Source of the DNA: Inia geoffrensis
Taxonomy: Eukaryota > Chordata > Mammalia > Artiodactyla > Iniidae
Direction of reading: 5' to 3'
Assembly (NCBI GenBank): GCA_036417435.1
Contig: CM070901.1
Location: 64,724,501 to 64,788,500, forward strand
Length of the DNA: 64,000 bases
This document shows positions 27,165 through 37,249 of the stretch, piece by piece; position 1 is the first letter of the stretch; each line of letters begins with the position of its first letter. The position numbers were made by a program, and so were the translations under genes. Under the pieces are notes generated by a model, which did not search any database, was not told the origin of the DNA, and saw nothing but the letters and a program-made list of their open reading frames with translations.

Positions 27165-27287
27165 TGTGCTGAAGATCCTCTGAGAGATGAAAATTTGTTC
27201 TAAGACGCAGCCAAAATCATTCTAGGATTCAAAATTGTGCTGCCAACACAAAGGCTGAGAACCACTGCTCTTAGTGAGACAAAGCCA
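27165..27287 (-). repeat. Possible hAT-type DNA transposon fragment
   Basis: Read on the minus strand, the segment begins AAGAGCAGTGGTTCTCAGCC, a terminal-repeat wording typical of mammalian hAT non-autonomous elements, followed by 'tttgtgttggcagcac'. Only one end is evident. Confidence 0.4.
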
Positions 27288-27750
27288 CCAAAGGCAAGAA
27301 GAAACCAAGCTCTATCGAGAATGTCCTTGGTGATGAGTTAAGCTGACCTGACCTAACGTTAGCTTTGATAGCCAAGGAACAGTTAGGGCTGAAGCCTGGA
27401 ACTGGATGTGATCAGATCTGAGAAATCAGGCACTGAGTATGAAACGCCTCTCTGGGTCTGAGTCAACGGCATCTCCCCTCTCTGACAGGCCCCACCACTT
27501 ACCTTGAGCTCGGCGTGCACTCAGGGGTTGCCTCAATGATGAGTGCCGCTAGCTCAGCTCAGACTTCCAGCCAGCCTCTGTGTCATCTCTGAGGCCCTCC
27601 AGCTGGCCTTTCAAACCTCATTCTAATATCTCCACCCAAAAGAGTGTGCAGGGCTGCAAAGTATTGTCCCACCACGCCAGCCCTCTTGAGTGGTAGCGTG
27701 GGCAGGGGAAGGGGAGTGGGCAGTGCTGTTCACAGGCCATCCTCCAAGCC

Positions 27751-27796
27751 ACACGTCCAGTTTCTATTATAGCACACGTCCAGTTTCTATTATAGC
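27751..27796 (+). repeat. Perfect 23-bp tandem duplication
   Basis: ACACGTCCAGTTTCTATTAT followed by AGC occurs twice in immediate tandem (27751-27773 and 27774-27796) with no mismatch. Confidence 0.97.
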
Positions 27797-28213
27797 TTTC
27801 CAAATTGACATGTGATCCTGATAACGAGTCGCTCTTTGCACACAAGTGAGTTAGCACTGTCTGCAAAATGGGCCCGTTGCCTCTCCCTTCCAGGCCTGGT
27901 GTGAGCTGTATCGACACACTCCCCCAAAGCCCTCTCAAATTTATTTTCCCAGCTGACATCTTATATTTTCCCATCAACAAGCATGCTGTCAGAGTGGCTT
28001 GTCAGTGGGGTTGCATCTTTGGCTAGGATTTAAAATGTCTAAAAGGATTTTAAACCGTATGCTCTTTTAAATACAGACTTTGTTAAATTAAAAAAAAAAA
28101 AAAATTGCATCGCTGAACCCCGAAGGTCTAATGGCAAAGAATTTGGGTAGAGTAAACCTGTTACAAATTACATCCTGTGGGGGAAAGCAATGCATAATTA
28201 GAAGGTGTTGCTG

Positions 28214-28309
28214 CTGTAGGCATCTGTCTGTTGAGTTTCCTATCTGTAGCTAAAATGAATCTAGCAGCATCTTTCTGCTGAGTTTCCTGTCTTTAGCTAA
28301 AATGAATCT
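28214..28309 (+). repeat. Imperfect tandem duplication, 47-bp period
   Basis: TGAGTTTCC…AGCTAAAATGAATCT occurs at 28232 and again at 28279, with 'catctgtctgt' and 'catctttctgc' in matching places. The two units differ at a handful of positions, so the duplication is old. Confidence 0.9.
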
Positions 28310-29138
28310 TGTGAGAGCCACCAGGTGCTTTCGTGAATAAGGGTGATCAGACAGAGGCACAGCTTGACTGCTTGAGATCAGTGGGTTTTTTCCTATTCTT
28401 GAGGTAGGGCCCAAACTTGAATTCAGTCCTACCTTGCCCTACACAGATCTCGGGTTTCTACATTCCATTCTCCTTCCCTCATGTTCGCCCAGCCCCCCTT
28501 CCGGCCTGGAGGCCCCGCTGGGTCTCAGGCAGACAGGTCTGGCGGGGGCAGATGGGTAATTTTTCCTTTCAGCTTTAATGGCTGCTATTAACAATAAGTT
28601 GCCCTGCCCTACTGATGGCTCAACTTTCAGCTTTTTCTCTGATTGCCTATGAGTAACACTGTGTCACATGAGCTGTGTTTAACAGAGATGTAATAAATGC
28701 CAAAGAAGAAATATTACCCAAAATAAAAAATAGTTTGTCCCCGTGTGGCCAGGATCTCATGACTCACAACAATGTTCATTTCAGCTTCCAGCATAATTTC
28801 CATTTGCATTTTTTTTTTTAAGGGTCTCCGGGGGCTTTAAAAAGGCTGTTTAAGAGAAAAGGCAGGAAGACTGTAGCGATTGTCAAGTTTGGGGGTTTCT
28901 GCGCTCCAGAAAAACAATTGCTGCCTGCAGACAAGAGACAGACTGACAAGAGAGGAGAAAGAACCCTATGGACACAGAGGACCGAGAGAGGCAGGCAAGA
29001 AGCTAAGTACTGATGGTCTGCCCTTGGTGAAAGGCAGGCTGCCCTCCTTGGTGTGGTTCAAAACATGGGCTTTGGTGACAAGGAGAAAGAGATGGAGGAA
29101 GGGAAGGCTGGATGCCCGTCTACCTCCCTCGCCCCCCT

Positions 29139-29140
<2 letters not shown>

Positions 29141-29175
<35 letters not shown>
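29141..29175 (+). repeat. (AC)17 microsatellite
   Basis: This is an uninterrupted AC run. Open frames through it (Thr-His runs on plus, Cys-Val on minus) are artefacts of the repeat. Confidence 0.96.
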
Positions 29176-29179
<4 letters not shown>

Positions 29180-30080
29180 CACACTCTCGGGGCAAGAAAA
29201 GTATCAAGTTCTCATTTAGTTGCAGCAAAACTCCGTTCTCCTTTTGATAATAAGCAAAAAATACCGCTATGTTTTTCAAATAGTAGCTGGTTAGAGCTAT
29301 TCCGATCCCGAAGAAAAAAGGAATAAAATCTGAAATCCCCTGGTGGTCCCTTGGTTGAAAACGTGGGCAGGAAGTATTCCAAATCCTCAAGGTTTTCGGG
29401 GAGAAGGAAGATGGAGATGGAGGGAGGGTGAAGGAGGGCTCACAGAGGCCTGGGAGTGAAGTGTGCCCCTTGTGTGAAAGCTGGCATCTTAAGGCAACAG
29501 GATCAAGAGGTATCTACTTTTAAACTGGCCTTGCCTTTGAAAGGGATCAGCTACACGCTGCCCACACAGCAGTCTGGAATGAGTGGATGCGTGAGCCCCA
29601 CTGGTACTGGCCTAGGCCTCCTCACCTCCTTCTCTGCACCTCTCTCCTGCCTGTGTAATAAACACCAAATCCTCACTGTGCATCTGAGTAAGGGGATTCA
29701 GAGACAGCAACAGTGGCACTTGACTTCAGAAAGGCACTCTGCTCAGAGTTTCTGAGCCGGCAGTGTTAACTGATAGAGATGGTGATGAGCTCCAAAAGTT
29801 ATGGCCCAAAGAATAGATGGGCAAGTAGGATAACTGCCTGGCCATACCCTACAGAAGGCCCAGGATGATGGTGAGCCCACGTAAATACAGAACGGCTGCA
29901 GGCATCGTCTGCAAGACAAGCCGGGCAATGAAGCATGGCAGGAAAAAGGAAGAGAGTGGCTCCAGCCTGCCTTGGTCACTATGGGACAGGCATACCCACG
30001 AGCCTGTGAGGCCGAGGGCAGCTGGGGCACAGGAGGCGACTCTAGTGATTGTACTGAGTGATTGTAGTGATTCCACAATC

Positions 30081-30261
30081 AAGAGGTGACTACAGGGACT
30101 TCCCTGGTGGTCCAGTGATTAAGACTTGGCGCTCCAAATGCAGGGGCCCAGGGTTCGATCCCTGGTCAGGGAACCAGATCCCGCGTGCTGCAACTAAGAC
30201 CCGGCATAGCCAAATAAATAAATAAACAAAATTTTTTTTTAAAAAAAAGAGGTGACTACAG
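30081..30261 (+). mobile_element. Short tRNA-derived SINE with 15-bp target duplication
   Basis: Element ~30096-30246 with head GGACTTCCCTGGTGGTCCAG, B-box-like GGTTCGATCCC, and tail AAATAAATAAATAAAC plus an A/T run. It is flanked by AAGAGGTGACTACAG at 30081-30095 and 30247-30261. The duplication is perfect. It lies immediately 5' of, or within the edge of, a MIR relic, and is antisense to PBX1. Confidence 0.93.
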
Positions 30262-30420
30262 ACGGAAGAGCACTGGTTTTTAAGTAAGATAGATGTCCTT
30301 GGTCTGCCACGCTTGATATTTGTGATCTTGGGCAAGTCATTTTACTTTATTGATTAAAAACCATAGCTGGGACACAGAGGGTCCCTTAGCTCATCTTTAA
30401 AGGTCTCAGATGTTAAGACA
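30262..30420 (+). repeat. MIR SINE relic
   Basis: 'agagcactggtttttaagtaagatagatgtcc', 'tttgtgatcttgggcaagtcattttacttt' matches the MIR core in order. Its left edge coincides with the neighbouring SINE's target duplication. Confidence 0.6.
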
Positions 30421-30499
30421 CGTCTCTGGAAAACCAGCCATTGTCTAAATGGGAAGAGCTCATCAGCCAGCCTTTGAACAGATTCGGACACCTTTTCTG

Positions 30500-30740
30500 C
30501 TATAGCGCTTTACACGCTACCAAGATCTTTCATGTTATCTCACCTACAGTATCTCATCTGAGCCTCACATCCATCTTCAGAGTTGATCTTGGATACCCAT
30601 TGTTTTGGAAACTGGCTCAGAGAGGAGGAAATCAGCGCAGGTTTACACAGTTCACGCAAGTCCAGTTCTTCAAAGTCCAGGCTTTTTGCACAATCCTGGG
30701 CTTACACCCTGCTATTCGGAGAAGCACGGACTGTGTGTGT
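30500..30740 (-). repeat. MIR SINE relic
   Basis: Reverse MIR order is seen as 'agcgctttacacgctacc', 'gtatctcatctgagcctcacatcc', 'cccattgttttggaaactggctcagagaggagg', 'ttacacagttcacgcaag' and 'cacggactg'. Confidence 0.65.
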
Positions 30741-31069
30741 ACGAGCGGGAGGATGTACTGGTGTCATGCCAGTTACCATGATGTGAGCTGGAGTGGGGAG
30801 TACAGAGGTAGGGAGGTGGAGTAGGTGCAGGCAAGCGGAGAGTGTGGCGAGATGCACGGACACCGACTTCTGTATCGGCGGAAGGCAGTGGGGCAGGCTG
30901 GCAGCGGCTGGACCCAAATCCCTTTCAGTAGTTCAGCGTCTCATCACTTATGTAACAGCTATTCATAAACCATTCCATTTTGTGCCACAGTAATAAAACT
31001 TGGCTCAAGGTCCACATTTGGTTTCCTGAATTTCCAACTCAAACCCTAGCTTCCTGGTTATAATGATAT

Positions 31070-31200
31070 TATTTGCATTTGTATGGCACACACAATACCT
31101 CATCTGATCCTTATGATAGGACCAGTTCTATCAGGCCCATTTAATAAATGACAAAGTAAGACTCCATTATGCGAGAGATGGAGAAGAGGATGACCCAGGG
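31070..31200 (-). repeat. MIR SINE relic
   Basis: 'cacacaatacctcatctgatccttatgatagg' and 'caggcccatttaataaatgacaaagtaagactcc' fit the reverse MIR core at moderate divergence. Confidence 0.5.
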
Positions 31201-31219
31201 GCCTTAATTAAGGGCAAGG

Positions 31220-31454
31220 TGTTTTCTTTCTTTCTTTTTTTTTTTTTGCAGTACGCGGGCCTCTCACTGTTGTGGCCTCTCCCGTTGCGGAGCACAGGCG
31301 CCGGACGTGCAGGCTCAGCGGCCACGGCTCACGGGCGCAGCCGCTCCGCGGCATGTGGGATCTTCCCGGGCCAGGGCACGAACACGCGTCCCCTGCGTCG
31401 GCAGGTGGACTCTCAACCACTGCGCCACCAGGGAAGCCCATGTTTTCTTTCTTT
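31220..31454 (-). mobile_element. CHR-type SINE with 14-bp target duplication
   Basis: Minus-strand head GGGCTTCCCTGGTGGCGCAG at about 31439, tail GAGAGGCCCGCGTACTGC at about 31250, then an A-rich tail. TGTTTTCTTTCTTT flanks it at 31220-31233 and 31441-31454, a perfect duplication. It is in the PBX1 sense orientation and is one of the best preserved copies here. Confidence 0.94.
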
Positions 31455-33395
31455 ATAGGGTCTTCTGAGCCTAATTCTTTCCTTGCTTCACACTACCCCT
31501 CTCAGGGCCTGAGTCAAAGATGGAAAGGCTTCTGAAGTTAAAGAGGATTGCGTCTTCTGCTCAGCTCTGTAGGAGCCACAAAATGAAATGAACCAGAGTA
31601 CAGTTCCACAATCTGGGCCAGTCTCATTCATTCAACCTCTGTGGGATTCTTCCTGATCCCCCAAACTTTAAGCCAGCAAGTTCGAGTCATTAGTAATGGA
31701 GTCCAACACGTATGCAAGTTGAGGCAACAGACCTGATTAATTTGAGCGGACTTCTTAAGGAATGTGCTCTTAACTCCCGCAACTAGGCTGACTATACTCA
31801 GGGTCCGAGGTGGGGCAGTGAGTCAGAGTGGAGTGGCCAGAGTAAATGACAAGAAAGTTAAGTTGGTCTGCTGGAAGAGTTGATATGCTTCTCGCCTAAC
31901 TGTGCCACACTCAGCCCGAAGCGACTGTCCTTGCTGGCTGGAACCCTTCTATCGGGGACCACTGGGTTTCACCCAATGGAGAGGTGATGTGGGTATAAAT
32001 CCAAGTCACATTTCGGAAACATTTAAGGGAGTAAAAACTAAGTTATAAAGCAGTACTTAGCCTCCACAAGTACCTAGTGGATACTGACAGAGTCCCCCCT
32101 CTGGATGACAGGGTTCCTACAAGGTGGAGAGGATGGTTTACTTTGCAGGCCCTATTCTCTACATCTCTGGCTCCCTGTGTTGGAATTGCAAATAGGATGG
32201 GTTATCTAGTGAATGAGGAGAATATAGCTTTGGACTTAGCCTTTAAGTTCTACCTCTATCACTTATTGGCAGGGAGGCCTGGGCTGACATCTCAGAGCTT
32301 CTTTCCTCAATTGTAAAATAAAGTTGGCAGGGCTCTCCGTCTACAGTTTTGGTGAGCCCCTAGTATATGGCCATGTGAAATAAATGTTGAGGTTTTTTTT
32401 TTTCCCTTTTCATGCCCCTTTTGATGGTATGATTCAAAAAGAGTACTAAAATTTGGCTTAGCCTGTCCCTGAATGAGAAAAACCGTCTTTGTTAAGTGGG
32501 CACATCCACTGATGTGAAGATAAAGGGGGCCAAAAAAATATATATGTATATATATGTATATAAAGTAGAAGATGATCAAAAAATACCCTCCTCCTTCAGA
32601 AGATGTAGAGTTAAACCACATTCCGGTTCAACAATATGAGTCCTTCATTTGAAATCTTGTTCTATGTAAATACCCTGTGGTTTTCGCAGCAATTTCATGT
32701 TTTACTTAATTGTCCAGAGTGGCAGATGTGATTTCTGTATAAGTTTCTATCCCATCTGTTTTTGTGCTAGAAATATACGTGGAAGGTGCTGGGACTTCTA
32801 CATAAGGATGGGCCTTATCTACACTTATAATAACACGCTTACGAACCTGAAAATGAACCCAATCTGAGTTGGCAGTGAGTACAGAAGGCCCATTTTTTGA
32901 CGTTTGTGCTGCCTCCCACTTCTCCATTCTCTCCTCTGCTCCAGATTAGAATTCTTCAGGAATGACTAATAGAGATATCTTTCCTTATGCAATGGAGAGT
33001 TAACACGTTCCTGGTACATCTACACAGGCAAGCAGATGCAAGACACCACCTCCATCCTGCACCCTGTACGCTGCTCCTTTCCAGCCGCGACATGGGCATA
33101 TGCCTCCTCTCCACTCCTGTTTAGAGGAGCTCTGATAAAGCTTCTAGGATAAAAGGTATTCCTTATATTCTAAGCCAAACCTCCACACTGGGCTGTCTCT
33201 CTGGGCAAGAGACCTGTGCAGTCACACAGGGCCCCATGCTCGGAAGGTCCCTGCATTTGGTTTAATGCTCTGATGTCACCATCTTTAATTTTTAATAATT
33301 TTTGATCCAGGGGTTCACATTTTTGTTTCGCTCTGGGTCCCCCCAAATTATATAGTCAGTCCTGCTTCAAAGTATATTTTCTTATTAAAAACTAT
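31455..33395. other. Mostly unique intronic sequence with one MIR
   Basis: A MIR relic is likely at 32190-32330 ('ttggacttagcctttaagttctacctctatcactt', 'ctttcctcaattgtaaaataaag'). A TATATGTA tract lies at about 32538-32563. Nothing else is recognised. Confidence 0.5.
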
Positions 33396-33495
33396 TTTGT
33401 AGTCATGGAAGCAACCTAAATGCCCATTGACAGACGAATGGATAAAGAAGATGTGGTATATATATACAATGGAATATTACTCAGTGAATACAACC
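33396..33495 (+). mobile_element. L1 LINE fragment (3' ORF2/UTR region)
   Basis: 'ggaagcaacctaaatgcccattgacagacgaatggataaagaagatgtggtatatatatacaatggaatattactcag' is the canonical segment near the ORF2 end of mammalian L1. Only about 100 bp are present, with abrupt ends. Confidence 0.88.
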
Positions 33496-33564
33496 CATTC
33501 ATAAACTGGAACCCGCTGAGAGGGAATATCGAACTCTAGAAAAGCCTTTACTTTTTATACCCAA

Positions 33565-33900
33565 ACGGGAGTCAGAAGACTTGGGACAAGGCCACGTCTC
33601 TGCGTCTCGCTAGTGGCGTGACCTTGAACAAATGTGGTGCCTCTTCTCTCTTAGCCCCAGATTCTCTCTCATTCATTTCTTTCAGAACCCTTCACAGAGC
33701 CCAGGAAATGCTTGGAACAGGGCTTGGTTGGTGTTCCTTGTTTGCAAAACGGGAGTGATGATGACGATGATGATGATATTAATACTGATAATATCTGTAC
33801 CTCAATAAGAGAGGAAGTGAGGATAAAAGAGATAAGGACATATAAGTGCTTAGAAAACTGTAAAGTGCCAGGCCAGGCAGATATTATTCTTACACCTGCA
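33565..33900 (+). repeat. MIR SINE relic with GAT-repeat expansion
   Basis: 'gagtcagaagacttggg', 'agtggcgtgaccttgaac', 'ttgtttgcaaaacgggagtgatgatgacgatgatgatg', 'gaggataaaagag' and 'aagtgcttagaaaactgtaaagtgcc' follow MIR in order, with an insertion in the middle and a short GAT expansion. Confidence 0.55.
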
Positions 33901-34119
33901 GATGATGATACTTTGTGTTTCTACAGCCAATGCTCAGTACGGCTGTTCCTCTAAGGTCTTCTCTTAGCCCCTTCGTCCAGCCACCCTTAATGTGTCTGTC
34001 CTTCTAGGTTCTGTTCAACTCTGCATGTATTAGTCTCCCCCTTCTCTGCTTCTGGGTATCTTCTCTGAATGAAAACATACGGCTCCATAGTTACTGTTGA
34101 TACCCTACAAGTCACAGGT

Positions 34120-34300
34120 TTATTAAAAATCATCGTGGCTATCAGTTGTTCCACATACTGTTTTCTCATTGCCTCTGAGAGTTATCCGTCCAAGGGCTGG
34201 GACCACATCTTACCCTTCTCTTGTACCCCTACGGCATTTGGGACTTTGCTAGGGGCAGGGAACAGGTTCATAAATACTTCCTAATTTAATCAAACAAGGT
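34120..34300 (+). repeat. L2 LINE 3' fragment
   Basis: 'ccaagggctgggaccacatcttacccttctcttgtacccctacggcatttgggactttgctaggggcagggaacaggttcataaata' matches the order of the L2 3' end. No frame is intact. Confidence 0.55.
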
Positions 34301-34424
34301 AAGCAGAGTCAATGAGAATAGCCCATGAAGCCATCGCCATGATTTTGCATAACAGTATTTTAAGGGGCATTTCACATCCTGACGGTGTATCTGACTCACA
34401 GTGACACAAGTTTCCATGGTATCC

Positions 34425-34665
34425 TGGAAATAGGATGGTTTTATAATCAGACGAACCTAAGGTATATTCTGACTACTCTGCCTCTTATTAGCTGTCTGAC
34501 TCCAGGAGAGTTAGTTAACTGCTCGAAGCCCTAGTAAGTGAAGTGGGGAGAATCACGTTTATCTCACAGGATTGCCATCAGATTAAAACGAATTAACGTG
34601 TGTGAAGTCATTAGACTAGCTTGGCACACAGAAGGCACCCAATAAGTGAGAGGTGCTTTCTCCCT
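34425..34665 (+). repeat. MIR SINE relic, near full length
   Basis: 'ggttttataatcagacgaacc', 'cctcttattagctgtctgactcc', 'agttaactgctcgaagcc', 'ctcacaggattgccatcagattaaaacgaatta' and 'gcttggcacacagaaggcacccaataag' run through MIR from head to tail. Confidence 0.7.
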
Positions 34666-34898
34666 GACGTTTACTAGGTGAACTTCATTTTGAACTGTTA
34701 TGACTCCACTAGCTGTTTGCCTCCTCCTTCCAAATCTAGCACCGAAAGAGAGCCGTTATCAGGAGCCAATCATCTTCACAGGTGAGTCCAAGTTCCCCCT
34801 TTCCAAGTTTCCAAAACAAATCAGGCAAACAGTATCCTATTTTCTTCAATCAGAAAAAATAATTAATGCCACCCTACTGCACACGTGTGCATGTGCAT

Positions 34899-34900
<2 letters not shown>

Positions 34901-34935
<35 letters not shown>
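34901..34935 (+). repeat. (AC)17 microsatellite
   Basis: An uninterrupted AC run preceded by CACGTGTGCATGTGCATGC, an alternating purine-pyrimidine stretch that extends Z-DNA-prone sequence to ~55 bp. Confidence 0.95.
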
Positions 34936-34939
<4 letters not shown>

Positions 34940-34959
34940 CTGCATGTATAATACACCCA

Positions 34960-36795
34960 AGACAATTTTTTTAAAAGATAACATTTAACCTTGCTGGGCA
35001 GTGACAAAAGTCATGAATGAATTAACAGCAGGACTGTATGTACGTATGTCTTTAACCTGCCTGCCACTTCTTGTCGAGACATTAGATCTATATGCTCCTG
35101 AAACTGAGGCCTAAATCAATATCCGTATACTATTGATGACCATATATGTGGTCACTGGTAGGAGCTACCATGCTGGAAAGGCCAAGGTGGAGGAAAAGTA
35201 TTTTAATCTGTAACTACATGGATTTCTGTCTTGCTGTGCTGGAAAGTTGCTTCCCAAAGGAAGCAGCTCACTTCACAGAAGAATTATAATTAGGACAACT
35301 TACAAAAATAAAACAAAAGCCTTAAACTTGAACAATAATGTCTTTAGACATCATAAACATGGACAGTAGTTTCAATAATAGTGAAGAAATATACTGACCT
35401 AAATATTTGATACAGGATTGTGGAAAAACTTTTGTATCTAATATTTCACTATGCATTTCAAATCCTGTAACATATACATAGATCTGTGTACCAAAGTTGC
35501 CACAATTAATAAAGTATTTTTCCATGTAGGAGACCTGTAGCTATTTAGACAAATTCCAGTAGAATTATAAAGGCAAGATAAAAGAAAAATTGCAGCTGAA
35601 AATGTAACAGAATGAGACAACTAAATTATGGGACCAAACATCTGTGGTCTAAATAAAATATGTGATGGTGCAGGCAGCACCATAAAGTTTCTCCTGACAT
35701 TCTGAAGAGACCAGCAGTGCTCACTCATGAGTAATACGGTCATCTCCACATTACTGCGACAAAAACATTAGAGCAAGCTACACTGTCAAATATTCTATAT
35801 GGATGTGTGACCTAAGGAAAATCACATTAAGAGTCTAAAGTGATATACAATGTGAAATATTACACATAGATACACAAACACACCCAAAATGCTTCCTGTC
35901 ATGAACATATAGGCGCCCGATTTTCATCTTATTCTTTTTAAAATATAAATAAATGAAAGCCACCAGCCAGCCGTCAGTAGCTCTGAGATGTGATGTGTGT
36001 ACAGTCTGTCTCCCAAAGCTTTTGAGGCTGTTGATACAACTGATAGAAGTGCCCAGGGAAGACGCCTACTCACTCAGCTCATGGGCAAAGACTTGAGGGG
36101 CACTTGGGCTACAAAGCAAAGAGTACATGCCCAAGTACTTAAAAACTTGGATTTTTTTCCTCCAGAAATAAAGCTAGTAGTAAGATGCCCTCTCCACTGA
36201 GGCCGTATGGAACATTTAGGTTCCCTGACCATTGGCAATAGAAGAACCAAGAAACTGAACCTATCAATCTTCACAGTCCTTTAAATCATTCTTTTATGAT
36301 TTAGGCGGAAGTAATACCAAGGGGGCATGTGGATTTGGCAGCTACCTATTAAAAAAAAAAAAAAGAAAAAGAAGAAACCTCAGCACAAAAAGTCATCTTA
36401 AAGAATTTATACCAGGGCTTGAAGGTCACTCCTATCTCCATGGATTGGTCATCCATGGTGTGATTAGAGTCAGACCTTTTTAGTGTCGCTGTTCAGAGCA
36501 TGCCACCTCCTCTTATCTGACGTGCCTCCTCATGACTATGTTTAGTTACACCAATTTAGTAAACATGCATTAAGACAATCAAGATTCGCCTTTGCCTTTA
36601 TAGCACATGGGTTCTCTGGTATAATATGACCCTTATATTCCAAATCAGACCTAGACAATAAAAATGACTAGCCGGTCTATCTTCTCTGGTCAGGGGAAAT
36701 TTGGGAGCTAAGGCTCTCACTTCTAAATCCAAGTGCAGTGCCATTTCAGAAACTTGCCCTGTTTCTTGGAGATAGCTGAAACATTTCCATCCAGC
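34960..36795. other. Unique AT-rich intronic sequence
   Basis: No repeat family or gene is recognised apart from an A-run near 36350. Open frames are short and unsupported. Confidence 0.45.
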
Positions 36796-36799
36796 TGCA

Positions 36800-37045
36800 T
36801 TTCCAAGGCTCTCATAATTAAGTGTAGTCATGTCAATAAGTCCTAGTCAATGGGATACAAGCAGAAGTATGAGTAATATTCTACAAAGTCCTCTTGAAAG
36901 AGAATAAGTCCACCCTTCTTCCAATCAGATGCATGGGATAGCTGGTGCTCTAGTAGCCATCTTGGATCAATGAGTATGTCAAAAGATTACACCTGTCCTA
37001 TGTTTCTTGAAATGGGGTGAACAGTGGTTTCTGTTACAGTTGAAC
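36800..37045 (+). repeat. Old interspersed repeat, same family as 17870-18305
   Basis: 'agtcatgtcaataagtcctagtcaatgggatacaagcagaagt', 'agtagccatcttggatcaatgag' and 'gtttctgttacagttgaacctaatcctaac' align in order with the blocks at 17870 and 54690. It abuts a MIR at 37050. Confidence 0.5.
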
Positions 37046-37049
37046 CTAA

Positions 37050-37240
37050 TCCTAACGCATTCACACTGGATTTGAATTGTGATTTTGGTTAAGTTGTTTA
37101 ACCTCTTTAAGTTTGTTTTCCAATCTGTAAACTAAGAAAAATAAAAACCTATCTATTCAGAGTTATTATAAGGGTGAAAATTGAGACAACGTATATGAAA
37201 AGTACTTGGTACACTGACAATTATTGTACCAATATTAGTA
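37050..37240 (+). repeat. MIR SINE relic
   Basis: 'ggatttgaattgtgattttggttaagttgtttaacctctttaag', 'tccaatctgtaaactaagaaaaataa' and 'gaaaagtacttggtacac' follow MIR. Confidence 0.65.
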
Positions 37241-37249
37241 TTGCTACTA

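Larger units (their letters stand above)
24301..29130. other. Largely unique intronic sequence
   Basis: The interval holds small local duplications (near 26575, 27751 and 28214), a G8 run near 26709 and a C11 run near 26808, and an AT-rich unique stretch near 28540-28820. No gene is supported. A possible hAT-type end lies near 27240-27287. Confidence 0.45.

Noticed and set aside
28880..29326. 148-residue open frame near 29 kb
   Set aside because: Interrupted by an (AC)17 run giving Thr-His repeats, with no family resemblance.
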